A DNA stretch of 64,000 nucleotides from Tenggerimyces sp963762635 (GTDB taxonomy: Bacteria; Actinomycetota; Actinomycetes; Propionibacteriales; Actinopolymorphaceae), in assembly GCA_963762635.1 (NCBI GenBank), contig CAVXLQ010000008.1, positions 310,001 to 374,000 on the forward strand. Reading direction: 5' to 3'. How positions within the stretch are numbered: position 1 is the stretch's first letter; each line of letters starts with the position of its first letter. The position numbers and the translations under genes were made by a program. The notes below the pieces were generated by a model. The model was not told where the DNA came from. It saw only the letters and a list, made by a program, of their open reading frames with translations, and did not search any database. Below are positions 16,229 to 24,963 of the stretch, one piece after another.

Positions 16229-19200
16229 CTACCAGCGGAAGAAGAAGCCGGGCGGCTGACCCGACAACGGCTCCACCAGGTACGGGTCGCTCAACGTCGG
16301 CGCCAGCAGGCTCGGGATCGCCGCCGCCAGAATCCGGTCGCCCAGCATGTCTCGCCGGTACACGAGCATCGGCACCGTGAACGTGCCTGACGCGTCCGGC
16401 TTCGCGAGCGCCGTACCGAGGCCGAGCTGCCACGACAGCGCGATCTGCTGCGAGGGTGGGAAGTTCTCGCCGCGCACCATCGTCACCTGACCGGGCCGCC
16501 CGACCGTCGGATCGAGCACGAGCTTCGGTTGCTTGGTCGTACCCGTCAACGCCACCTTGACGGGGAACGGGCTCACGACCAGCGGATCGATCGAGGCCGC
16601 GAGCACGGTCAACGCACCCACCCGCGCCCCGAGAGCCCGCGGCGCGAACCGTACGTCGATCGCACATTGCTTGCCTGGCAGCAGGATCAGGCAGTTCGCC
16701 GAACGGGAGTAGAACTCCGTCGCGCCGGACCGCACCTCCCCCGCCACCGCGAGCGGGACGTCACCCACGTTGCGCACGACCACGCGCTTCGGGGCGCCCG
16801 CCAGGTTCAGGATGCCGGCCGGGAACGCGAGCGCCACCGGCGTGACCGTCATGGCGGCGACCCTCGTCGGACCGGTGGCAGGCTCGACTCCCGTGCCGGT
16901 CAACGAGACGTCCACCGGCGCCGGATCCTTCGCGGTGGGATCCTGCGGGTCGGCGGTGAACGTCACCGTGCCGGTCCGCGTGCCCTTCGCCCGCGGCGCG
17001 AACCGTACGGGAACGACACATGACTGGGCCGGCATGACCATCGCACAAGGCGTTCCGTCCGCCGCGTAGTCACCGACGTCACCGTCCGACTCCGTCGCGA
17101 CCGTCATCGCCAGCGGCACCTGGCCGGTGTTCTTCACCGTCAGCGAGGCTGGTGACCCCTCCTTGCCGAGGGTCACGTCGCCGAAGTCCACGAGCAGAGG
17201 CGCAACCTCGTACTTGGCGGTCTTCCCCGGCGGAACGGTCGGCACCTCCCCCGCACCGGCGAGCGTCACTCCGATCGGCGGCAGCGACAGGTACCCCTGG
17301 GAGACCGGGAGGTTCAGCGCACCGCCGAACGTGCCCTCAGCGGTCGGAGCGAACGTTGCGTCGACCGTGCAGCTCTTCCCCCGCCGCAGCTTCGCACAGG
17401 TCTCCGCGCCGGGAGCGAACGGAGCCGCCGCGGTCACGGTGCCGATGTCCGCCGGTCCCGAGCCAGTGTTGCGCACGGTCACCCGCTTCGGCCCGGACGA
17501 CTCCCCGACCTTCAGCTTGCCGAAGTCGAGCGCCGCCGGTTCCACCACCAGCTGCGCGAAACGCCGGCGCACGTAGACGTCCCAAGCGCCCTCGTCGGTG
17601 TCCTCGGGTACTAAGGCACCGGTCGAGCCGAACGCGACGAACGCACCGTCGTCGTTGACCGCCGGACGGTACGAACTTCCGTCGACCCCGCGCCCTTCGT
17701 TCGTCAACGACACGATCTCGTTGTCTCGCGGCGAGTCCCCGGCGAAATCCCGCTCGACCTCGCGGACGTAGATCGCCGCGCGCCCGTTGCTCGGTCGATC
17801 GACCAAGTTCTCGGCGAGCGAGCTGTAGGCGACTGTCGTCCCGTCGTCGGACAGCGCCGGGTCGTAGCTGTCGCTGTTGCCCCGCGTCCCGGGATCGTCG
17901 AACGCCGCCGACGCGAGCAGAGTCCTGGCCGAGCCGAGATCGCGAACGTAAACCTGGGAGTACGGCGGCGTCGGCCCCTCGCCGCGTGGTCCGCCCTGGA
18001 ACGCGATGCGCGTGCCGTCTCGCGATATCGACGGGGCGTATGCCCCGAACTCGTCGAGCGTGCCGTCGGGCAGCCGAGAGACGAGCTTGGTCGTCATCGC
18101 GGTTCGGTCGCGCAGGTACAGCTGCGAACTCCCGTCGTCGGTGTCACGCCCGACGGGATCTTCGGAGAGGAACCCGACGTACCTGCCGTCGCCCGACACG
18201 ACCGGGGTCTCGCCGTTCATCGAGTCGCCGATGCCGTCCAGGCTGACGATCTCGGGGGCCGGCCTTCCCGCGCCCGCGAAGTCGCCGGTGCCGCTGGGAT
18301 CTCGCCGCATGAGCACGATCTCGCGATCCGCTGTGCCGACAAACCTGTGCACCTTGTATTGGGTCCCACCCAGCGTCAGGTTGGCGATGACGGTCCCGAA
18401 GGTCTCCGGCTTGAACCCGATGTACGCGGCGCACGACGCGCCCGCGGCGAGTTGTTGCCCGTCCGTACAGGTCGGGTAGTCCGGGCTCGGCTGTCCCGGG
18501 GTGACGAACGCCATGCCACATTGCGGAGTCTCGAAGTTCAACCCTCCGGCATCCGAGCTGGTGTTGGTGACGATCAGACCGACGTAGTCGGTCTTCCCAA
18601 TCTCGGTGTACGCCGAGTCGGCCTCGACGTTGCCGATCGGCGTCTTGGTCCCGGTCGTCGGAACCGGAGCCGTCGCCGGCGCCGGCGTCGGCGCGCAGTT
18701 GGGCGCGTCCGCACCGGGCTTGGCTTCGTCGTCCTCCGCCGGGTTGACCCGGATGACGGCTCCGCAGCGCCGACTCCCCACCAGCGCGACCGAGGTCTGT
18801 CCGGCAGGGATCCGTCCCTGCGTCCGTAGTGCGCCGGTGAACGTCTCACCGCATCGTGGACCGACGAACTCGAGGTCGATCGTGCAGGTCTGACCCGCGG
18901 CGAGTGAGGTGCCGCAGGTGGTCCCGTTGATCCTGAAGGCTCCCTCGCTTGCGTCGACCACGGGTCCACCGAGGAAGTCCACCGCGTCGTAGGCCTGCAC
19001 GGTCACCTGCTGGGTGTACGGGGTGGCGCCCGTCTCCGTGGGAGCGAAGTCGACCAGGTCCCAAGGGGTCAGCCCGCCTTGGTAGGGCACCTGAAGCGAG
19101 AGGCTCTGCGAGTACCAGGACTGCCGTGCGGAGAAGACGACGGAAGTTCCGTCGTCGGACAGCCGTGGATCGCAGGCAGGAAATGCGCAGTAGGTATTCG

Positions 19201-22120
19201 TGCGCTGGTACGGGAGGTCCGTCGGCGTACCGGTGACCGCGCGAACGACGGGTGCGGCCGGGTTCTGCCGGTTCACCGCGTAGACGTTGGCCGTCCGGTC
19301 CAGCGCGTTGCCGTTCACGTCCCTCGTCATGCCGAGATAGCTGACGAGCTGGGCATCACCGGAGACGTCCGGCCTGCCGTAGGGAACGTGGTCGGGCGGC
19401 GAGAGCCGTTCGGTCGTCCCGGTCGCCTGGTCCCTCAGGTGGATCGCGTCGCCGGTCAACGCTTCGACGACCGCCGACCTCGGTGACCGGTCCTTGGGCG
19501 CCTTCTTCGCCGGGACTCCCTTCGAGCCCTTGACGACCTTCGGCCCCGCCGGACGCTTGGCGTTGTTGTCCCCACCGTCCGACCCTGAGGGCGCGAGCGA
19601 CTGGAAGGCCACGTACCGTCCGTTGTTGGAGATCGATGGGGCCGAGTTGGCGACGGCGCTCGACGGATCGTCGTCCACTGAGGCGAGCTTGGTCTCCCCC
19701 GGCGTGGTCGCGTCGCTCGTCCCATCGCCCGTGAGAGCGACGCTGATCGCCTCTGTGCCGGGCGGTCCGGGAACGTACAGCTGAGCGTTCCTGGCGCCCA
19801 CCTGGGTCGGAGCGAACGCCACGCCGATCGCACACGACTCTCCACGATGCAGCGAGGTGTTCGAGCACTGGTCGCTCGTGACCTGGAACGGCGGGTCGAT
19901 CCCCACTTCTCCGATCGTCGCGGGTCCTCCGGAGTTGGTGATCGTCACCACGCGCGGCGCGGACTTGGTCTTGACCGGCACCTGCCCGAAGTCGAACGAC
20001 GTCGGAGACGCAGTCAGCTCTGCCGCCCTGGTGGAGACATAGACGTCCGACATCGGTTCTGACTCGACGTCGTCGGCGGTGAGCTGAGCATCGGAGTGGA
20101 ACGCGACGACCGACCCGTTGGCGTTGACCGCCGGGCGATAGGCGCCGGACCCGGGAGCTGCCCCGCCGGTGTCGGTCACCGACATGAGCTGGTTGACACC
20201 TCGTCCGCCGGCGACGTCTGGATCGACATCCCGAACGTAGACCTGCCAGACGCCGGCGTCCCCTGGAAGTGGATCGGACATCAGGTTGCGCGAGGTGGAC
20301 TGGTAGACAACGCTCCGGCCGTCGTTGGACAGGACGGGGAAGGCGGAGTAGTCGTCCCCATCCGCTCCCGTCGGCGAGCTCGAGGCGACGATGGTCCGCC
20401 GCGCCGGGAGATCTCGCACGTACACCTGGCGGAACTCGATCGGCTCCGGCTCGAACTCGTGCGTGTCGGCGAACGCCACTCGACTCCCGTCCCCGGACAA
20501 GGACGGCCTGCTGGCGGACGTGAGCAACCGACCATCGGGCAGCATCGAGGCAAGCACGGTCTGGCCATGTTCCCCGGCGCCGTCGGCGTTGGTGTCGTGG
20601 ACGTACACCTGACGGTTCGTGGTGTCGTCGGCCGGCCTGCCGAGCTTGGAGCTCGAGGTGTAGGCGACCCAGCGCCCGTCCGAGGACACCGAAGGATCGG
20701 AGCCGTCCATGGGCGTCCCGTCAGGACCGGTGACGCTGACGATGCGAGGCGGTCCGGCGGCCGCGAAGTTCCCTTGCCCGCTGGGATCCCGCCACGCCGC
20801 AACATAGCTGCCGGTGCCTGAGCCCACCAGCCGATAGCGCGTGGCTCCCACCACGACCTCGCCCACGTAGGGCGCGATCTCGCTGGGCATGAACTCGACG
20901 TAGGCGACGCAGGAGCCGCTGGGTTCCAGCGACTCTCCCGGCTGACAGGCATCGGCGGGTTGACTCTTCGGAACGACCAGCTTGAACGGACACGCCACAT
21001 CCGCCTCGAGGTTCACTGTGCTCGGCGTACTCAGGTCGTTGGTGACCCGTACGGAGAACTGCTCGACCTCACCCACGTCGGACTGTCCGACCGAGACGAC
21101 CTGTTCGCCGAGCCTCCCCTCGTGCGGCCCTCTGGGGGTCGTCGGAGCAGGCCCGTCGTAGACGGCGCCGCCACTGCATCGGGCTGTGGCGGCTGGGCCA
21201 GCCGCCTTGAGGAGACCGCCACCGGAGGTGGGGCAGTCGACGAGCAGCGAGACCGCCGTCTGTCCGGCGGGGGTGGTGCCCGGGAGGCGGAGCTGCCCGA
21301 ACAGAGCCGACTCCTCACCGCAGACCACCGACTGGGTGCTCACCACCACCGTGCACTGCTGGCCCGCCGCGAGCGGACCGCTGCACGGCGCGGTCGACGT
21401 TCCCAACTCGAAGATGGAGTCCCCGGACAGCAGGGGACCGGTCTCCGGGAACACCACCGGCTCGCGAGCCTCCACGTGGAGCTCGACAGAGCTACCCGTG
21501 CCGCTGCTGAAGTCGATCAGCGGCTCGAAGCTGCTGCCGTCCGGGTTGCCCACCACGGTGCCGTCGCCGAGCGTGAGCTCCAACGAGGGTGACTGGACAG
21601 ACTGATAGACGCCCGCGACCAGCGTAGATCCGTCCTCCGAGATCTCCGGACACGATCGGAGCCCGCTGACACAACCAGCCATCCGCAGGTAGGGAAGGTC
21701 GTTCGTCGTACCGGTGACCTGGTGCACCTGGCTGTCCGACGGCGCCTCACGGTCCACCGCGAACAGAGTCTGAGTCCCAGGGCGAGCCGTGGGCGCGACT
21801 GTGAAGGAGAGCAGCCTGCCGCTGCCTGACATCGACGCGGTCTCGACATCGCCCTCCACACCGGTGGGCACCGCGGTGGTCGCCCCCTGGATGAGGTCGC
21901 GCACCTCGTAGTTCGACGAAGTGTCGCCGAACTTGCTGAGGAACCCGACCTGGCGGCCGTCCGCGCTCAGCACCGCGTCTGACAACTCGCGCTGCAGGTC
22001 GGGCGAGCCGAGGACGACCGTCGGCGGCTCGGCCGCGACCGCCGTGGGTTGGGCGAGGGGGACGAGCACCGCGGCTAGGACGGCGAGGGACAGGGTGGTG
22101 GCAGGCACGACTCGACGCAC
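16229..22120 (-). CDS. Giant secreted protein with beta-propeller repeats and ASH (choice-of-anchor D) domains
   Basis: About 1,963 residues from GTG 22120. The start (VRRVVPATTLSLAVLAAVLVP, cleavage near AVAA) is a signal peptide. The body has TolB/WD40-like blades recognisable by repeated S(x)DGR(x)VAF/Y motifs, and immunoglobulin-like ASH domains with the FGxVxVG...TVTNxG pattern and CxI/VxVxFAP motifs. The first ~1,550 residues are two copies of one ~825-residue unit: both carry VTGT(T/P)(N/T)DLPY and a WRDPSG/RRDPSG(x)G(N/D)FA element. The C-terminus has three more ASH domains and a TIG-like end (GRPGQVTMVRGENFPPSQQ). Beta-rich surface binding is inferred; no catalytic motif is seen. It is divergent from the CIS structural operon. 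Confidence 0.8.
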   Translation of the reverse strand: MRRVVPATTLSLAVLAAVLVPLAQPTAVAAEPPTVVLGSPDLQRELSDAVLSADGRQVGFLSKFGDTSSNYEVRDLIQGATTAVPTGVEGDVETASMSGSGRLLSFTVAPTARPGTQTLFAVDREAPSDSQVHQVTGTTNDLPYLRMAGCVSGLRSCPEISEDGSTLVAGVYQSVQSPSLELTLGDGTVVGNPDGSSFEPLIDFSSGTGSSVELHVEAREPVVFPETGPLLSGDSIFELGTSTAPCSGPLAAGQQCTVVVSTQSVVCGEESALFGQLRLPGTTPAGQTAVSLLVDCPTSGGGLLKAAGPAATARCSGGAVYDGPAPTTPRGPHEGRLGEQVVSVGQSDVGEVEQFSVRVTNDLSTPSTVNLEADVACPFKLVVPKSQPADACQPGESLEPSGSCVAYVEFMPSEIAPYVGEVVVGATRYRLVGSGTGSYVAAWRDPSGQGNFAAAGPPRIVSVTGPDGTPMDGSDPSVSSDGRWVAYTSSSKLGRPADDTTNRQVYVHDTNADGAGEHGQTVLASMLPDGRLLTSASRPSLSGDGSRVAFADTHEFEPEPIEFRQVYVRDLPARRTIVASSSPTGADGDDYSAFPVLSNDGRSVVYQSTSRNLMSDPLPGDAGVWQVYVRDVDPDVAGGRGVNQLMSVTDTGGAAPGSGAYRPAVNANGSVVAFHSDAQLTADDVESEPMSDVYVSTRAAELTASPTSFDFGQVPVKTKSAPRVVTITNSGGPATIGEVGIDPPFQVTSDQCSNTSLHRGESCAIGVAFAPTQVGARNAQLYVPGPPGTEAISVALTGDGTSDATTPGETKLASVDDDPSSAVANSAPSISNNGRYVAFQSLAPSGSDGGDNNAKRPAGPKVVKGSKGVPAKKAPKDRSPRSAVVEALTGDAIHLRDQATGTTERLSPPDHVPYGRPDVSGDAQLVSYLGMTRDVNGNALDRTANVYAVNRQNPAAPVVRAVTGTPTDLPYQRTNTYCAFPACDPRLSDDGTSVVFSARQSWYSQSLSLQVPYQGGLTPWDLVDFAPTETGATPYTQQVTVQAYDAVDFLGGPVVDASEGAFRINGTTCGTSLAAGQTCTIDLEFVGPRCGETFTGALRTQGRIPAGQTSVALVGSRRCGAVIRVNPAEDDEAKPGADAPNCAPTPAPATAPVPTTGTKTPIGNVEADSAYTEIGKTDYVGLIVTNTSSDAGGLNFETPQCGMAFVTPGQPSPDYPTCTDGQQLAAGASCAAYIGFKPETFGTVIANLTLGGTQYKVHRFVGTADREIVLMRRDPSGTGDFAGAGRPAPEIVSLDGIGDSMNGETPVVSGDGRYVGFLSEDPVGRDTDDGSSQLYLRDRTAMTTKLVSRLPDGTLDEFGAYAPSISRDGTRIAFQGGPRGEGPTPPYSQVYVRDLGSARTLLASAAFDDPGTRGNSDSYDPALSDDGTTVAYSSLAENLVDRPSNGRAAIYVREVERDFAGDSPRDNEIVSLTNEGRGVDGSSYRPAVNDDGAFVAFGSTGALVPEDTDEGAWDVYVRRRFAQLVVEPAALDFGKLKVGESSGPKRVTVRNTGSGPADIGTVTAAAPFAPGAETCAKLRRGKSCTVDATFAPTAEGTFGGALNLPVSQGYLSLPPIGVTLAGAGEVPTVPPGKTAKYEVAPLLVDFGDVTLGKEGSPASLTVKNTGQVPLAMTVATESDGDVGDYAADGTPCAMVMPAQSCVVPVRFAPRAKGTRTGTVTFTADPQDPTAKDPAPVDVSLTGTGVEPATGPTRVAAMTVTPVALAFPAGILNLAGAPKRVVVRNVGDVPLAVAGEVRSGATEFYSRSANCLILLPGKQCAIDVRFAPRALGARVGALTVLAASIDPLVVSPFPVKVALTGTTKQPKLVLDPTVGRPGQVTMVRGENFPPSQQIALSWQLGLGTALAKPDASGTFTVPMLVYRRDMLGDRILAAAIPSLLAPTLSDPYLVEPLSGQPPGFFFRW

Positions 22121-22273
22121 CGACTCAGCAAAGCGGTACGGCGGCCGAGCGGCCAGGGTGGGCAGTGCTGCGCGGTGGGCACCTGGAGGTGCCCGATCGG
22201 GCAACGAAACCGGGCCGGAGACGCGTCCCTTCGTCCGCGACCGAAGGCCAACGCGAAGCACACACTCAGGGAC

Positions 22274-22960
22274 GTGATCTCCGACGTCGACAACGCGATC
22301 GCCGGGCTGCTGCGCCGCGAGGTGCTCGACAGCGCGCGCGTGTCCGTCGTCTTCGATCCGCCGACGAAGGAGTGGGCCGCCAAGCGCAACGGGCCCGCGG
22401 TCAACCTGTTCCTGTACGACATCCGCGAGGACACCCGGCGCCGGGCGAGCGGCGCGTTCCAGAGGTTCGGCGAGAACGGGCGGCTCGAGTCCCGGCACAC
22501 CCCGCCCCGCGTCTTCCGGCTGTTCTACCTGGTCAGCGCGTGGACCCAGCGCCCCGAGGACGAGCACCGGCTGCTCGGCTCGCTGCTGGAGTGCCTGCTC
22601 GGGCACGACGTCGTGCCGCCCGACCTGTTGCCCCACTCCCCTTCGCCCGTGGGGCTTTCGGTCGGTCTTCCGCCGGACGAGGACCGCTCCTTCGCCGACG
22701 TCTGGTCCGCGCTCGGCGGCGAGCTGCGGCCGTCCATCGACGTCGTCCTGTCGCTGCCGCTCGAGGCCGGCCGCCCGATCGAGGTCGGTCCGCCGGTCGA
22801 GGCGCCGCTGACGCTGGACCTGTCTACCGCCGACGGCGAGAGCAACAAGGAACGGGTCGGCGGCGACCGCGAGGAACGCCGCGCCGCGACCACGAACGGT
22901 CAACGTACGCAGGGCATCACGGTGATGAAGCGGACGAGGCGACGTCGGGAAGAGAAGTGA
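22274..22960 (+). CDS. DUF4255 / Pvc16-like CIS protein
   Basis: 228 residues from GTG 22274, chosen because AGGGA precedes it by a few nt and the DUF4255 domain begins at once (VISDVDNAIAGLLRREVL). Typical features follow: VNLFLYDIREDTRRR, then FRLFYLVSAWTQRPEDEHRLLGSLLECLL. An upstream in-frame GTG at 22175 would add 33 low-complexity residues. In Photorhabdus virulence cassettes and related CIS the homologue (Pvc16) is a sheath-terminator or cap protein capping the distal end. The C-terminus is a basic, disordered tail. It is the first gene of the rightward CIS operon and overlaps the ATPase start by 4 nt (GTGA). Confidence 0.85.
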   Translation: MISDVDNAIAGLLRREVLDSARVSVVFDPPTKEWAAKRNGPAVNLFLYDIREDTRRRASGAFQRFGENGRLESRHTPPRVFRLFYLVSAWTQRPEDEHRLLGSLLECLLGHDVVPPDLLPHSPSPVGLSVGLPPDEDRSFADVWSALGGELRPSIDVVLSLPLEAGRPIEVGPPVEAPLTLDLSTADGESNKERVGGDREERRAATTNGQRTQGITVMKRTRRRREEK

Positions 22961-24950
22961 CCGACGAGAGCCTCCGGCAGCTGCTCGCCCGGCTGGCCGT
23001 CGTCGAGGAACGCGTCCGTACGCTCGTCGCGGCCCGCCGAGCGGTCGACCCCGCACCCGACGACCCGCTCCGCGGCCTCTACCTGTCCGAGGCCGCGATC
23101 GACGTCGTCCTCGACAACGCCGTGCCCGGCCTGCCACCGCTCGCGCGCGAAGAGCAACTGCACGACGTCAACCTGCGTTTGCCTCGGCTGGCCGAAGCGT
23201 TCGGCCTTACCCCGTTGGACGTCGACCTGCTGCTGATCGCGATGGCGCCGGACCTCGACGCGAGGTTCGAGCAGCTGTACGGCTATCTCAACGACGACGT
23301 CTCGCAGCGCCGCGCGACGTTGCGGTTGGCGTTCGACCTGCTCGGTCTCCCCGCGACGGATGCGACCGCGCGCTCCCGGCTCGGCGCGCAGGCGCCGCTC
23401 GTCGACGGCGGGCTGGTCGAGATCGGCGAGCCTGCGCGGCCGTTCCTCACCCGAGTGCTCCGCGTCCCCGATGTCGTCACGGCTTACCTGCTTGGCGATT
23501 CGGCCTCCGATCCCGCCTTGGTGGACGTCCTCGGCGTCGTGCCGCCTCCCGTCGAAGGTCGCGCGAAGGCGCTCGCCAAGGCCGTATGCCCCGGGCGCCC
23601 CGCGTACCTGCGCGGCGGCAACGGCAGCGCCGTCCGCGGCATCGGCGCCGCCGTACTCTCGGAGGTCGGCCGCGGCGTGCTGGCGCTCGACCTCGCCCGG
23701 ATCCCACCAGAGCTGGACGTGAAGCGGTTCGTCAGAGCCGCCGCACGCGAGGCCCGCCTGCACGGCAAGGGCATTCTCGCCGGCCCAGTCGACGCGCTGC
23801 GCGCCGAGAGCATGCCCCTCCTCCGCGCGCTCGCGACCGCGCCGGTGCCGGTCGTCCTCGTCGGAAGCGTCAGCTGGGACCCGCACTGGGCACCCGTGGT
23901 TCCCGTCCTCGGCGACGCGCCCGAGCTCACGACCGCCGAGCGCGAAGCCCTCTGGCGTACGGCACTTCCGGCGACCGACACGGTCGACCCGGTGCGGGAG
24001 ACGGCCGCGTTCCGCCTCGGCCCCGAGCAGATCCTCCGCGCCGCCGAGGCCGCCTCGGTGTACGCCGCGATGGACGGCGGTGTCGTCACCGCCGAGATCC
24101 TCGAACTGGAGCCCGTTCGCAGAACGGCGCCGGCCTGGAACGCCTTGCCCGCCGGATCGTTCCGGCCGTCGGCTGGGACGGACTCGTCCTGCCCGACGAC
24201 GCGATCGAGCGGCTGCGCGAGCTCGTCATCCGTGCGCGGCATCGCGACCAGGTCCTGCGGGGCTGGAACATGCGCCCCGGCGGCGGCCGCGGCGTCGGCG
24301 TGACCGCGCTGTTCACCGGCGAGTCCGGTACGGGCAAGACGATCTCGGCCGAGGTGGTCGCGCGCGACCTCGGCGTCGACCTCTACGTCGTCGATCTCGC
24401 CACGGTCGTGGACAAGTACATCGGCGAGACCGAGAAGAACCTCGAACGCATCTTCACCGAAGCGGCCGGTGTCAACGGCGTCTTGCTGTTCGACGAGGCC
24501 GACGCGATCTTCGGCAAGCGGTCGGAGGTGCAGGACGCGCACGACCGGTACGCGAACGTCGAGGTCGCCTACCTGCTGCAGCGGATGGAGAGCTTCGACG
24601 GCCTCGCGATCCTCACGACGAACCTGCGCGCCAACATCGACGAGGCCTTCACCCGCCGGCTCGACATGGTGGTCGACTTCCCGCAACCCGACGAGCCGCA
24701 GCGACGACTCCTCTGGGACCGCTGCCTCGGCACCGACGTGCCGCGCGCGAGCGACCTCGACCTCGCGGCCCTCGCGCGCTCGTTCGAGCTCTCCGGCGGC
24801 GACATCCGTTCCGCCACCGTCACCGCCGCCTACTTCGCCGCCGCGCACGCCCGCGAGGTCACGATGCCCGACCTCGTCAAGGCCGTCGACCTCGAGTACA
24901 CGAAACTCGGCCGGCTCCGCCCGGCGGCACCGGTCCATCACACCAGTTGA
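22957..24950 (+). CDS. CIS-associated AAA+ ATPase (Pvc15-like), single-base frameshift
   Basis: Reconstructed length about 664 residues from GTG 22957, which overlaps the previous stop. The N-terminal ~380 residues (frame from 22957) are a helical region with a winged-helix-like part and a degenerate first ATPase domain. The C-terminal ATPase, in another frame, has Walker A GESGTGKT, Walker B LLFDEAD, a sensor TTNLRANID and RRLDMVVDFP. The frames join at about 24102-24105, where one missing base after ATCCTC would restore ILRTGARSQNGAGLERLA. Homologues accompany nearly all CIS and are thought to help assembly or disassembly, like ClpV-type remodelers. As sequenced, the conserved ATPase half is out of frame. 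Confidence 0.85.
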
Positions 24951-24963
24951 GGGGGCACACCAC

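Noticed and set aside
16229..23137. Extension of the giant secreted protein gene to 23137
   Set aside because: The extra 340 residues are Arg/Gly-rich shadow sequence antisense to the DUF4255 and ATPase genes, and the signal peptide begins at 22120.
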